Positions 18,519-27,299 of a DNA stretch of 64,000 nucleotides are shown here, in pieces. Location of the stretch: positions 1,899,501-1,963,500 of the forward strand of contig NZ_FSRB01000001.1 in NCBI RefSeq assembly GCF_900129635.1, read 5' to 3'. The notes beneath the pieces were generated by a model, which saw nothing but the letters and a program-made list of their open reading frames with translations, was not told the origin of the DNA and ran no database searches. Position numbers and translations under genes: made by a program. Each line of letters opens with the position of its first letter. Positions within the stretch are counted from its first letter, which is position 1. Origin of the DNA: Singulisphaera sp. GP187 (GTDB lineage Bacteria; Planctomycetota; Planctomycetia; Isosphaerales; Isosphaeraceae).

Positions 18519-19271
18519 ATGATTCGCTGGGTGTTTCTCGATGTCGGCAATATCCTACTCGACGAAGATCCGGTCGCCTACCATTGCACGCGTCTCCACT
18601 GGGAGGCCGTTCAGCGCGTTCGACCCGACCCGACCTTCCTCGAGTTCATCGCGGCCCGCGAGTCGCGGTCGATTCTAGGGTCGCGCTGGCCACTCTATGA
18701 TGTGGTCTCGACTTTGATTGATGAGGCGGCCTGCGCCGCGGCCTGGAACACGGCTGAACGCGAAATCCGAAGTCGATTCCGCGAGTATTCTCCGGTGCTC
18801 AATGGGGCGCGCGAGTTGGTCGACCGACTCGCTTGCCGGTTCCATCTCGGTCTGATCGCCAATCAAGGACCGGAATGCCGGAGTCTGCTGGACGAATTGG
18901 GCCTGCTGGGTCGGTTCCAGGTCGTGACCTTGAGTGAGGAGGTCGGGATCTTCAAGCCCAACCCCGCACTCTACCTTCGAGCACTCGGTGACGCAGGCGC
19001 TGAGCCGAAGGAATGCGTCATGATTGGTGACCGGCTCGATAACGACATCGAGCCGGCCGCGACACTCGGGATGGCCACGGTCTGGGTCCGCTGGGCTGAG
19101 CGAAAAAAAAAGGCTTGGTGCCCGGTTGATCCGGCAGCCATGGCGTTCCGCGATTCTCTGGAACGGAGCACGATTCGATCGATCGACCGCTATCGGGGCC
19201 CCCAGCCTTCGCTGATCGTGGATCAGCTCCGGAATATCAAGTCAGAGGATGTAGTAAACCTCAAGGCCTAG
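18519..19271 (+). CDS. HAD family hydrolase
   Basis: A 250-residue haloacid-dehalogenase-type phosphatase. Motif I is FLDVGNILLDED at the very N-terminus (nucleophile Asp, with the general-acid position replaced by Gly as in some subfamilies), motif III Lys lies in SEEVGIFKPNPALY, and motif IV is MIGDRLDNDIEPA. These hydrolyse small phosphorylated metabolites. The ATG at 18519 places motif I at residues 5-9 and follows a GGGGAGAGAG stretch; the open frame starts earlier at 18444. It lies tail-to-tail with the MDR oxidoreductase gene. Confidence 0.85.
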   Translation: MIRWVFLDVGNILLDEDPVAYHCTRLHWEAVQRVRPDPTFLEFIAARESRSILGSRWPLYDVVSTLIDEAACAAAWNTAEREIRSRFREYSPVLNGARELVDRLACRFHLGLIANQGPECRSLLDELGLLGRFQVVTLSEEVGIFKPNPALYLRALGDAGAEPKECVMIGDRLDNDIEPAATLGMATVWVRWAERKKKAWCPVDPAAMAFRDSLERSTIRSIDRYRGPQPSLIVDQLRNIKSEDVVNLKA

Positions 19272-19287
19272 AATGAGAAATGAATCG

Positions 19288-20286
19288 TCACGACGAAACC
19301 GCGATCACCACTTTTCCGGAGAGGGTTCCGGCTTTCTCCAACGTATTCTGTTCGAGGAAAAGTTCAGCCTGGGCCGCCTCGGCCAGGGGGAAGACACGTC
19401 CGATCAGCGGCTTCAACTGGCCGGCTTGGGTCCAGCGATTGATGTCTGCCGCGCATTGTTGCTGTTCTTCGGCCGTGGCGTTGAACATCGCGAAACCGAG
19501 CAACGAGCAGTCGCGGGGATAGAACGAACCTAGCGGTAAGACGGGTTGGGCGGCGCGACCCGCCATCAAGATCATCCGCCCGCGTTTGCGGAGCAGGGGG
19601 ATGGAGACTTCGAGGTTCGGTTCGCGCTGGGTTTCGTACCAGACGTCGATGCCATCGGGGGCGAACGCACGGAGTTGTTCAGGGATGTTGTCGGTTTTAT
19701 AGTTGAGCGCGAGATCCGCGCCCAGCGACTTGCAGAGCTCGAGCTTCTCGGGGCTGCCGGCCGAGGTGACTACGCGAGCGCCGGCGGCCTTGGCCATCTG
19801 GACGACCATCGAACCGATGCCGCCGCTGCCGCCGGGGACGTAGACCGTCTCGCCCGTCTGGAGTCGTCCGGACCGAAAGAGGCCGAGGTGCGCGGTCAGG
19901 CTCACCATGGCGTGAGCCGCGGCTTCTTGATCGGATAATTTAGCGGGCGTGGGGTAACACCATTCTTCGTCGACGACCACAAATTCCGAGGTCACGCCCT
20001 GCCGTCCGAGAAGGCCTTGGTTCGACCCCCAGACTCGATCGCCGACCCGGACTCGCTTCGAGCCGGGATCGACATGCTCCACGGTCCCGGCGAAGTCGCA
20101 GCCAAGGATGTAGGGGAAAGCCATCGGCATCGCGATCAGGCCGGACCGGAGGTAGAGGTCGATCGGATTGAGCGCCGAAGCTCCGACCTTGACGAGCACC
20201 TGACCAGGCCCCGGCGTCGGGATGGGCAAATCGCCCACTTTGATCTCGTCGGTTGAACCGGTCTTCTCGATGAAGGCGGCGCGCAT
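19288..20286 (-). CDS. zinc-binding-type alcohol dehydrogenase / NADPH:quinone reductase (MDR superfamily)
   Basis: A 332-residue medium-chain dehydrogenase/reductase. The N-terminal GroES-like domain contains GxxxGxDFAGTVE-type sequence (about 59-70), and the Rossmann domain carries VPGGSGGIGSMVVQMAKAAGARV (nucleotide-binding loop, about 150-172). No catalytic zinc ligands are evident, so it fits the zinc-independent quinone oxidoreductase (QOR) group that reduces quinones or enones with NADPH. The ATG at 20286 fits the family N-terminus MRAAFIEKTG. Confidence 0.88.
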   Translation of the reverse strand: MRAAFIEKTGSTDEIKVGDLPIPTPGPGQVLVKVGASALNPIDLYLRSGLIAMPMAFPYILGCDFAGTVEHVDPGSKRVRVGDRVWGSNQGLLGRQGVTSEFVVVDEEWCYPTPAKLSDQEAAAHAMVSLTAHLGLFRSGRLQTGETVYVPGGSGGIGSMVVQMAKAAGARVVTSAGSPEKLELCKSLGADLALNYKTDNIPEQLRAFAPDGIDVWYETQREPNLEVSIPLLRKRGRMILMAGRAAQPVLPLGSFYPRDCSLLGFAMFNATAEEQQQCAADINRWTQAGQLKPLIGRVFPLAEAAQAELFLEQNTLEKAGTLSGKVVIAVSS

Positions 20287-20568
20287 CGTGAACGACTCCT
20301 TGGTAAGAGAGCTTGGGCCATGATCGGCGGCACGAATCAGTCACCGAGCGTGACCGCGAGCCAGTGTCCGGCGCCGGAGGATTCCAGTCGGTCGGCATAG
20401 CGACCGGCTGGGAATTCCCCGAGTGGGATCCTCGCGGATCAACTCTCAGGTCAGAGCGTTCGATGATGGAACCCTTGCGGAGCTTGGCGACGAACTTCAT
20501 GATAACGGCCGGTGTCTGACGGGTGGAACCCCGTGCCGCCGTCTTGCGCGTCCAGGAGCCGAACCCCA

Positions 20569-21396
20569 ATGAGCGATCCCTCCCCCGTACCACCGGCCGC
20601 AACCAATCCCCCGGCCGCTCCTCCGTCCTCCATGGAACGAAAGATCCACGAGCACACCGAGGGGATCCAACTGGACATTGGGGGAGAGGAAGGAGTCGAC
20701 CGGCGGCTCGCCGAGATCGAGATGGAAGGGGAGGAGGTCGCCGCCGGCTGGAAGCCCGCGCCCCACCAACCGCTCTCGCCCGAGGTCCGATTTCTCCACA
20801 TTTCGCGCACCATCCATCAACTGATTACCGACCGAAATCGATCGGTCGGGATCTTCCTGGCCGTCGCCTCCCTCTCGTTCGCCGCATCGTCCGCGCTCTT
20901 GAACGCGCGGGCAGACGTCGTGCCGATGATTCCGCTCAAGACACTCCAGTATTGGTGCTTACCGGTCACCTTCGGCACACTCGCCATCATCGGCATCTTC
21001 ATGGGCTTGATCCTGGTGCGGACCCGAATCGGCCTCATCTATGAAGTCTCGAAGATGAACGCACTGCTCGGTCTGCCTTCCGAGCGGGTCAAGCGGGTCA
21101 ATCCCTTCTCGATCTTCTTCCTCATGTACTTAATGGTATGCCTCTGCGGCGCCGCCGCGGGTGGCCTGGCCGTGGGTATGTTGACGATGAACCGCCCCCA
21201 GGCCGCCACTCCCTCAACCTCAACGGCCGAAGTCGAGCCAGCGGCCGTCAATGAATCGGAGGCCCCTCAGAGCCGGGTCCCGCTCCTGGCAGGTTCCGCG
21301 ATTGGATTCCTCTACACGGTCGCTCTCCTGGCGATTTATTTCAGCTTGGTCTTGAACGCCACCAGCGAGGAAAAACTTGTCAAAGCAAGAAGCTGA
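20569..21396 (+). CDS. membrane protein of unknown function
   Basis: A 275-residue protein: a Pro/Ala-rich soluble N-terminus (about 1-85), then four predicted transmembrane helices (about 88-108, 125-148, 178-205 and 238-260). No known domain is recognised. AGGAG lies about 11 nt before the ATG. Its last 20 bases overlap the start of the LOG gene, so the two are translationally coupled. Confidence 0.7.
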   Translation: MSDPSPVPPAATNPPAAPPSSMERKIHEHTEGIQLDIGGEEGVDRRLAEIEMEGEEVAAGWKPAPHQPLSPEVRFLHISRTIHQLITDRNRSVGIFLAVASLSFAASSALLNARADVVPMIPLKTLQYWCLPVTFGTLAIIGIFMGLILVRTRIGLIYEVSKMNALLGLPSERVKRVNPFSIFFLMYLMVCLCGAAAGGLAVGMLTMNRPQAATPSTSTAEVEPAAVNESEAPQSRVPLLAGSAIGFLYTVALLAIYFSLVLNATSEEKLVKARS

Positions 21397-21997
21397 GCCC
21401 GCGAGTTTCGATCGTCCTTATCTCTGTGTCTTCTGCGGTTCGTCCATGGGCACGCGTCCGGCCTATGCCGACGCGGCCCAGCGCGTCGGCGCCGCGATCG
21501 CGTCCAACCGGATGGGCCTGGTCTACGGTGGCGGCCGGGTGGGCTTGATGGGCGTGGTTGCCGACGCAACCTTGGCCGGCGGCGGTCCCGTCGTGGGCGT
21601 GATCCCTGACCCACTCGCCACCAAGGAAGTGGCTCACCGAGGTGTTACCGAATTGATCGTTGTGCCGGGGATGCACGAGCGCAAGGCCAAGATGGCCGAG
21701 CGTGCAGCCGGATTTCTCACCCTTCCCGGGGGAGTGGGAACCCTGGAAGAATTCTTCGAAATCATCACCTGGGCCGTGCTCGGCCTGCATCGCAAGCCGA
21801 TCGGAATCCTGAACGTCGACGGCTACTTCGACCCGCTGCTCGCGTTACTGGACAACTCGATCGCTCAAGGCTTCGCTCGGCCCGCGCATCGAGACCAGTT
21901 GGTCGTCTCCGATGACCCTGAGAGGCTGGTCGCCAAGCTCCTCGATCACGCAATGCCCCCACAGGGTCGCCAGTGGATCAACTCCGATGAGACCTAG
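21377..21997 (+). CDS. LOG family protein (cytokinin-riboside 5'-monophosphate phosphoribohydrolase-like)
   Basis: A 206-residue Rossmann-fold protein of the TIGR00730/LOG family. Seen: CVFCGSSMG at the N-terminus, YGGGRVGLMG, and the defining PGGVGTLEEFFE. Family members hydrolyse the ribose-base bond of nucleoside 5'-monophosphates (cytokinin activation in plants, AMP and related substrates in bacteria). It starts at TTG 21377 with GAGG 6 nt upstream, inside the end of the membrane-protein gene. Confidence 0.88.
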   Translation: MSKQEAEPASFDRPYLCVFCGSSMGTRPAYADAAQRVGAAIASNRMGLVYGGGRVGLMGVVADATLAGGGPVVGVIPDPLATKEVAHRGVTELIVVPGMHERKAKMAERAAGFLTLPGGVGTLEEFFEIITWAVLGLHRKPIGILNVDGYFDPLLALLDNSIAQGFARPAHRDQLVVSDDPERLVAKLLDHAMPPQGRQWINSDET

Positions 21998-22073
21998 ACG
22001 ACTGCAAAAGAAAGCTCATCTACAATTCTGCAATTTTGTCGATTGGGTATGTCCATCGATTCACACTTGCTGC

Positions 22074-22128
22074 GCCGTGCCCATACTATAAAGTAGAGCA
22101 TGCCTTTGTCTTGCGGCGTGGGCACAGC
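22074..22128. terminator. weak inverted repeat between convergent genes
   Basis: Ten-base arms at 22074-22083 and 22119-22128 match at nine positions around a 35-nt loop, between the LOG gene and the leftward methyltransferase gene. Without a U-tract this is only a possible transcription stop. Confidence 0.2.
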
Positions 22129-22148
22129 CTACCAAACCTAAAGGAACG

Positions 22149-22952
22149 CTATGACGCTCCATTGATCCGGGAGAAGTGGTAGAGAAAAATTCCAGCCGCG
22201 ACGGCCACGTTCAGTGACTCGGCATCGGGGCGCATCGGAATGGTGATTTGCCGTTGGCACTGGCGAATCCAGTGGGGGTCGAGGCCCTCGCTCTCGCTAC
22301 CCATGAACAAGGCGAGCCGTTCCGGGCGTTGAATCGAGTCGAACGATTCGGCGAGCGGATCGACGACCGTGGCCATCAACTCGAATCCCCAGTCCGAACG
22401 GAGCCGATTCAACTCGGAGTCCAGATCCTCCCGAACGATCACAGGCAAGTGGAGCGAGGTGCCCATCGACACGCGCAGCACCCGGCGCGAGAGTGGGTCC
22501 GGACAGGAACCACCGACAAGCACCGCATCGACGCCGAACACGTCGCCGATCCGAACGATCGTCCCCAGGTTTTCCGGGTTGTTCAACTCGGGACAGACGA
22601 CGATCGTCGAACGGTTCGACGGACCGACAATCTCCGCCAGGTCGGGCCAGGGACGTCGCAACCCGCAGGCGAGCACGCCGCGGTGAAAGTTGAAACCGAC
22701 GATCACGCTGATCAGGTCAAAAGAGACGACATAAAAAGGGACGTCGGCGGGAATGATCGCCTCGACCCGAGGCGCGTGCCGTTCGGTCGCCAGGACCGAC
22801 GCCAGCGGGAAGGTGCTCTCGACTAATCGCTCGAGGAGCTTTTCGCCCTCGACCACGAATTGATCGTCGTCGCGCGTCTGGTTCGTGCGTTTGAGGTTGC
22901 GGTACTTGGCGATTCGAGGGTCGTCAAGGTTGTCGATCAGAACCTGGGGCAT
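22149..22952 (-). CDS. TrmH/SpoU family RNA 2'-O-methyltransferase
   Basis: A 267-residue SPOUT methyltransferase that would methylate ribose 2'-OH in rRNA or tRNA using S-adenosylmethionine. Seen: an N-terminal substrate-binding part starting LIDNLDDPRIAKYRNLK, then motif 1 PELNNPENLGTIVRIGDVFG, motif 2 LFMGSESEGLD, and motif 3 IPMRPDAESLNVAVAAGI, all in the usual order of the deep trefoil knot. AAGGA precedes the ATG by about 9 nt. It is the last gene of a tight leftward five-gene run. Confidence 0.9.
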   Translation of the reverse strand: MPQVLIDNLDDPRIAKYRNLKRTNQTRDDDQFVVEGEKLLERLVESTFPLASVLATERHAPRVEAIIPADVPFYVVSFDLISVIVGFNFHRGVLACGLRRPWPDLAEIVGPSNRSTIVVCPELNNPENLGTIVRIGDVFGVDAVLVGGSCPDPLSRRVLRVSMGTSLHLPVIVREDLDSELNRLRSDWGFELMATVVDPLAESFDSIQRPERLALFMGSESEGLDPHWIRQCQRQITIPMRPDAESLNVAVAAGIFLYHFSRINGAS

Positions 22953-22974
22953 TCCGGAATATTCCTTCGAGACG

Positions 22975-23904
22975 TCATGTCCAGGCGGCCTTCAAAGCGT
23001 TGGCGGCATGCTGAATGGCGGTCTTGCCTTGATCCATGATGCCAGACATCTGGAAGAAACCATGGATCATTCCGTCGAATCGCCTGGAGTCTACCGGGAC
23101 CGAAAACTCCCGTAACCGAGCGGCGTACGCTTCGCCTTCGTCGCGAAGCGGGTCGAACTCCGCCGTGATCACGCAAGCGGGCGGAAGGCCTCGCAGGGTC
23201 TTGGCCTTGAGGATCGAGACCAGCGGGTTTCCGCCCTCTTCGGGGCGAACGAGATAATGACGCATGAACCATTGAATTTCGGATCGCGTCAGCATGAAGC
23301 CTTTTGCGAACTCTCGGTGGGACGGCGTGTCGAGCGCTGCGTCCGTCGCCGGATAGATGAGCAGTTGGAACGCGAGCGCCGGACCACCGCGATCGCGTGC
23401 GAGCATGGTCACCGCGGCCGCGAGGTTGCCCCCCGCGCTATCGCCCCCAACGGCGATCTTCGCTGGATCGACGTGGAATTCGGCCGCATGCTCGGCGACG
23501 TATCGCGTCGCCAGATAGCAGTCTTCCACGGGGATCGGAAATTTGTGTTCGGGGGCGAGCCGGTAGGCGACCGAGATCACCGTGCAGCCGGCCGCGTTGG
23601 CCAGTTGACGACAGGGGTTGTCGACCGTGTCCAGACTGCCGACGACCCAACCACCCCCATGAAAGTAAACGAGCGCGGGTCTGGGCCCGTTTTCCTTGGG
23701 GGCGTTGGGGGTGTAGATTCGGACCGTGAGATTCCCTGGAATGGGCCGGTCCTCGACGCTGGCGACCTCCTCACGAGGTCCGGCCAGCGGAATTGTGGTC
23801 GCGAACGCCGTTCGCGCCAGCGGGAGCGGCAACCGCTCCAGGCTTGGCATCCGCGACCGACGCAACCGCTCCAGAAATTCTTGGGCCTGCGGGTCAAGAG
23901 GCAT
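22975..23904 (-). CDS. alpha/beta hydrolase, hormone-sensitive-lipase (GDXG) type
   Basis: A 309-residue esterase or lipase. Seen: the oxyanion-hole HGGGW motif (VYFHGGGWVVGS), the nucleophile GDSAGG, and a C-terminal segment with the catalytic Asp (EFDPLRDEG) and His (DGMIHGF). The ATG at 23904 is used because GGAG lies about 9 nt upstream; a TTG at 23943 directly abutting the cobT stop would add 13 residues. It lies between cobT and the trmH-like gene with short gaps, but is metabolically unrelated to either. Confidence 0.88.
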   Translation of the reverse strand: MPLDPQAQEFLERLRRSRMPSLERLPLPLARTAFATTIPLAGPREEVASVEDRPIPGNLTVRIYTPNAPKENGPRPALVYFHGGGWVVGSLDTVDNPCRQLANAAGCTVISVAYRLAPEHKFPIPVEDCYLATRYVAEHAAEFHVDPAKIAVGGDSAGGNLAAAVTMLARDRGGPALAFQLLIYPATDAALDTPSHREFAKGFMLTRSEIQWFMRHYLVRPEEGGNPLVSILKAKTLRGLPPACVITAEFDPLRDEGEAYAARLREFSVPVDSRRFDGMIHGFFQMSGIMDQGKTAIQHAANALKAAWT

Positions 23905-23943
23905 CAGGCCGTTCTCCCCGAGCGTGAGATTCCGCGAAGCCAA

Positions 23944-25023
23944 TCATGCGGGACCGGAGATCCCGGCGGAATCGAAGGTTGCCATATCGCGGAGCAGATC
24001 CGCGGCCGAAGCGATGATCGGAAGTGCGAGCACCGCACCTGACCCTTCGCCCAGACGGAGGCCGAGGTCGAGAAGCGGCGTAATCCCGAGCTCCGCCAGG
24101 GCAATTCGATGCCCTGGTTCCGGACTGACGTGGGAGGCGACCAGAAAAGGCTGGATCGAAGGGCAGAGACGGACGGCAATGAGCCCGGCCACGGTGCTGA
24201 TCAGTCCGTCCAGCACGATCAAAGCGCGGTGGCGGGCCGCCCCGAGGGCAAGGCCGGCCAGGCCGAGGATCTCGAATCCGCCAAGGCGGGCCAGCAAGTC
24301 CCAGATGTCGGCAATTTGCCGGCCGTGGAGCGCGAGCGACTCATCGATCACTCGGCATTTTCTCAGGTATCCCTCGTCATCCAGGCCGGTGCCTCGCCCC
24401 ACGACGCGATCGACGGGCGACCGGGTCAAGGCCGCCAGAAGGGCCGACGAGGCGGTGGTATTGCCAATCCCCATTTCACCGAGCGCGACCACGCGAAACT
24501 GGTCGCGCCTGACCCATTGTTCGGCGAGCCGGATCCCGACCAGCACCGCTTGATAGGCCTGGTCTCGGGTCATGGCGGGTTCAAGTAAAAAGTTCCGGGT
24601 TCCTGCGGCAATCGGGTGGGATTCCAGCTTCTCGTGCCCCGCCAGCTCTTGGGGAAGCGAAGCTACCCCCAGGTCGACCACCCGTACCGTTGCCCCGGCC
24701 CGACGTGCCAGCACGTTGACCGCCGCACCACCGTTAAGGTAGTTGGCGACCATCTGACCGGTCACTTCAGAAGGATAGGCGCTGACACCGCTGGCCGCGA
24801 CACCATGATCGGCGGCGAAGACCGCCACCAGGGCGGGCTCGCCGATCGGCCTGTCCGTGTGTTGGAGCGAGGCGAGTTGCCGACCCAACTCAAGCAAGCG
24901 GCCAAGGCTACCCGGCGGCATCGTCAGACGGGCTTGTCGTGACGCCGCTCGGGCAGCCCAGTCGAGGTCGGGCAGGTCGATCGCATCGACCGCCCGAAGG
25001 ATTTCAACAGGGACAGATCCCAC
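23944..25023 (-). CDS. cobT: nicotinate-nucleotide-dimethylbenzimidazole phosphoribosyltransferase
   Basis: A 359-residue CobT, which forms alpha-ribazole 5'-phosphate from nicotinate mononucleotide and the lower-ligand base during cobalamin nucleotide-loop assembly. Seen: the N-terminal PPGSLGRLLELGRQLA substrate motif, FAADHGVAASGVSAYP, and GEMGIGNTTASSALL with VGRGTGLDD. Length is typical. The start is GTG 25023, with only a weak ribosome-binding site. The cobalamin adenosyltransferase gene lies 1.7 kb away on the other strand. No cobalamin riboswitch was recognised upstream. Confidence 0.93.
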   Translation of the reverse strand: MGSVPVEILRAVDAIDLPDLDWAARAASRQARLTMPPGSLGRLLELGRQLASLQHTDRPIGEPALVAVFAADHGVAASGVSAYPSEVTGQMVANYLNGGAAVNVLARRAGATVRVVDLGVASLPQELAGHEKLESHPIAAGTRNFLLEPAMTRDQAYQAVLVGIRLAEQWVRRDQFRVVALGEMGIGNTTASSALLAALTRSPVDRVVGRGTGLDDEGYLRKCRVIDESLALHGRQIADIWDLLARLGGFEILGLAGLALGAARHRALIVLDGLISTVAGLIAVRLCPSIQPFLVASHVSPEPGHRIALAELGITPLLDLGLRLGEGSGAVLALPIIASAADLLRDMATFDSAGISGPA

Positions 25024-25039
25024 GATAATCAGGCTTTCG

Positions 25040-25531
25040 TTAAATCACGACCGGTTTGTTCAGCTTACGACGCACGGCCACGAACTGCCCGAGGTGCATC
25101 AGGACATGATTTCCTGTCAAGAGCATCACGGAGCCGACCGTGGGACACATCCGTTGCATCCGTTCGGGCGCGGGCGCATCGAGTTCCTCGTCGCTCAGGC
25201 CATCGAGCACGGCCTTCGTCGCCTCGCGCTGCGCTTCGAGCAAGGCGAGGTATTCACTTTTCGAGAGATAGTTCGCCGAATTGTCCGTCTGTCCCTTATT
25301 CTTGCCGTGATTCTCATCGAAGCCGGCAGGAAGCGGGGGGCACGACCCCGGTTTGACCCCTTCGACCATGCCACGCTCAGAAGAAATGAGGTGGCCAAGC
25401 TGCCAGGCGATGCAGTTCATCCCTTCCAGAGGGCTGAGCTGGAGTTCCGCGTCGTCTAGGTCGTTGACGTAGCTCTTGAGAATCAGGTCGCTATGACCGA
25501 GCGTGCAACGAATGACATCCTTCGCATTCAT
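25040..25531 (-). CDS. DinB family protein
   Basis: A 163-residue four-helix-bundle protein of the DinB/YfiT type. Metal-ligand-like histidines are placed as in the family: one in GHLISSERG (about 46), and two close together in the last helix region (NHVLMHLGQF, about 141-146). Many DinB proteins are metal-dependent thiol (for example bacillithiol) transferases, but this member's activity is unknown. It ends 16 bp before cobT in the same run. Confidence 0.85.
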   Translation of the reverse strand: MNAKDVIRCTLGHSDLILKSYVNDLDDAELQLSPLEGMNCIAWQLGHLISSERGMVEGVKPGSCPPLPAGFDENHGKNKGQTDNSANYLSKSEYLALLEAQREATKAVLDGLSDEELDAPAPERMQRMCPTVGSVMLLTGNHVLMHLGQFVAVRRKLNKPVVI

Positions 25532-25570
25532 GAATCAAAATTCCTCAGTTCGAAAAAGGGGCGGAGAGTC

Positions 25571-26605
25571 TTACTTTGCGGTTGATGAGGCTGTCGGTGC
25601 GACGAAGTCGGCGATAAAGAGCTGGCTGGTGTTATCCGCGGTTCGTCCCTTCGACGTCCACATCATTTTTTGGCCGTCATTGCTGAAAACGGGCAAGCCG
25701 TCGAAGCCGTCACGATAGGTCAGACGCTCCTGATCCCCGGTCTGGCTGTCCATCCAGTAGATCTCGTAGTTCTGATGGCCGTGCAGGCTAGTCGAGTAAA
25801 CGAGATGACGGCTGTCCTTGAAGAAGTAGGGGCCCCAGTTGACCGCGTCATTATTGGTCAAGGCCCGCTCTTCGTCACCGGCGGGCGTATTGACGAAGAG
25901 TTGCAGCAGGTCGTTCTTCTTCCGGTCGCTTCGATAGACGATTGTTTTGCCGTCGGGTGCAAAGAAAGGACCGCCGTCGTAACCTTCTTTGTTCGTGATT
26001 CGTCGCGGGTTCTTACCGTCGGCGTCCATCACGTAGATCTCGGCATCGCCCGCGTCTCGGTACGAGGTGAAGATGATCTGTTTGCCGTCGGCCGAGTAGC
26101 TCCCCTCGGCATCGTATCCCGGGGTATCGGTCAGGCGAACGAGGTTCGAACCATCGAGATTGGCCCGGAAGATGTCCATGGCCGGATCAAAGTCCCAGCG
26201 ATAGCGCTCGCTCCGGCTGTAGGCGGGCTTCTTGGCCGACTTCGTCTCCGCCTTCTCCGCATCGGCAAGCGCCGGGTCGAGGTGGGTGGATGCGAATAGG
26301 ATCGACTTGCCGTCAGGATGATAATAGCTACACGTACACTTGCCTTTACCCGTACTGACCATCAACGGCTTGGCCCCGGGCTCGAGGTCGAGCGTGTAGA
26401 TCTGGTAGTCATCCTCGCCCGGTTTCGCCGCTTGAAAAATGACCGCTTTTCCATCGGGCCGGAAATAGCCTTCGCCCGCCTTCGAGAAGCCGAAGGTGAG
26501 TTGGCGGATGTTCTTGAGGTGCTTGGCCTCGTGAGCGGCGACCTCCGCGGGAGGCGCGGCCGGCTCGGCGCCCAGGAGAGCGGTCAGCGTCAGCAGGAAG
26601 AACAT
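25571..26605 (-). CDS. exported TolB/PD40-type beta-propeller protein
   Basis: A 344-residue protein with a short hydrophobic signal (MFFLLTLTALLG) followed by PD40/WD40-like propeller repeats with patterns such as FAPDGKTIVYRSDR, YSADGKQIIFTSYRD and FSNDGQKMMWTS. This layout matches TolB-like proteins and the N-terminal propeller of S9 peptidases, but no hydrolase domain follows. It is the first gene of the leftward PD40-dinB-cobT-hydrolase-trmH run and probably acts in the periplasm as a binding protein. Confidence 0.85.
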   Translation of the reverse strand: MFFLLTLTALLGAEPAAPPAEVAAHEAKHLKNIRQLTFGFSKAGEGYFRPDGKAVIFQAAKPGEDDYQIYTLDLEPGAKPLMVSTGKGKCTCSYYHPDGKSILFASTHLDPALADAEKAETKSAKKPAYSRSERYRWDFDPAMDIFRANLDGSNLVRLTDTPGYDAEGSYSADGKQIIFTSYRDAGDAEIYVMDADGKNPRRITNKEGYDGGPFFAPDGKTIVYRSDRKKNDLLQLFVNTPAGDEERALTNNDAVNWGPYFFKDSRHLVYSTSLHGHQNYEIYWMDSQTGDQERLTYRDGFDGLPVFSNDGQKMMWTSKGRTADNTSQLFIADFVAPTASSTAK

Positions 26606-26750
26606 CGGGGACGAGCTCCGTCAAGCACGAATGGGGAGTCAACGCGTTCAAGCCCGCGCCGGCTTCCCGATGCGACGCGACTCGCCTAGTATAAGTCGTG
26701 GACAAAGGATCGCCAATGCCTCCGCCAACCTGGAGCCGAAAGGTTCGCCG

Positions 26751-27299
26751 GTGAAGATTTATACGAAAACGGGTGACGACGGGCGCACGGGAATCTTGGG
26801 TAGCGGCCGTCTCTTCAAGGACGACCTCCGGATCGAGGCCTACGGGACAATCGACGAGTTAAACGCCGCGCTTGGCGTCGCGAGAGCCGTCGGACTCGAC
26901 GCCGCGGCCGACTCCCTGGTCGGTCAACTTCAAAATGACTTGTTCCTGCTCGGCTCCGCGCTCGCCGACCCCAGCCCCACGGGTCCTTATCACTCGGTCA
27001 TCAAAGCCGACCATGGGACCGCTCTCGAGCAGATCATTGATGCCCTCGAGACCGAGGTGACCCCGTTGACCCAGTTCATTTTGCCGGGAGGAGCCGCCCC
27101 GGCTGCCCAGATCCATCTGGCACGGACGATCTGCCGCCGCGCCGAACGCCGAGTGATTGCACTCGCCCGTCATCCCGGCGAAGCCGTTCCCTCGGCGCTG
27201 ATCATCTATCTCAATCGACTGAGCGACCTGCTGTTCGTCCTGGCCCGGGTCGTCAATCATCGCGCGGGCGTCGCCGAAATCGTCTGGAGGGGAGCATGA
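26751..27299 (+). CDS. PduO-type cob(I)yrinic acid a,c-diamide adenosyltransferase
   Basis: A 182-residue ATP:cob(I)alamin adenosyltransferase that attaches the 5'-deoxyadenosyl group in coenzyme B12 formation. Seen: the N-terminal TKTGDDGRTG ATP-binding motif, RTICRRAERRV, and the C-terminal NRLSDLLFVLARV, all diagnostic of the PduO/MMAB fold. The GTG at 26751 places TKTGDDG at residues 5-11 and has AAAGG 7 nt upstream. Its TGA overlaps the ATG of the SDR gene, so translation is coupled. Confidence 0.92.
   Translation: MKIYTKTGDDGRTGILGSGRLFKDDLRIEAYGTIDELNAALGVARAVGLDAAADSLVGQLQNDLFLLGSALADPSPTGPYHSVIKADHGTALEQIIDALETEVTPLTQFILPGGAAPAAQIHLARTICRRAERRVIALARHPGEAVPSALIIYLNRLSDLLFVLARVVNHRAGVAEIVWRGA

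Noticed and set aside
25024..25039. Cobalamin riboswitch before cobT
   Set aside because: The gap to the preceding gene is only 16 bp, and no B12-box-like sequence is seen upstream of the adenosyltransferase gene either.
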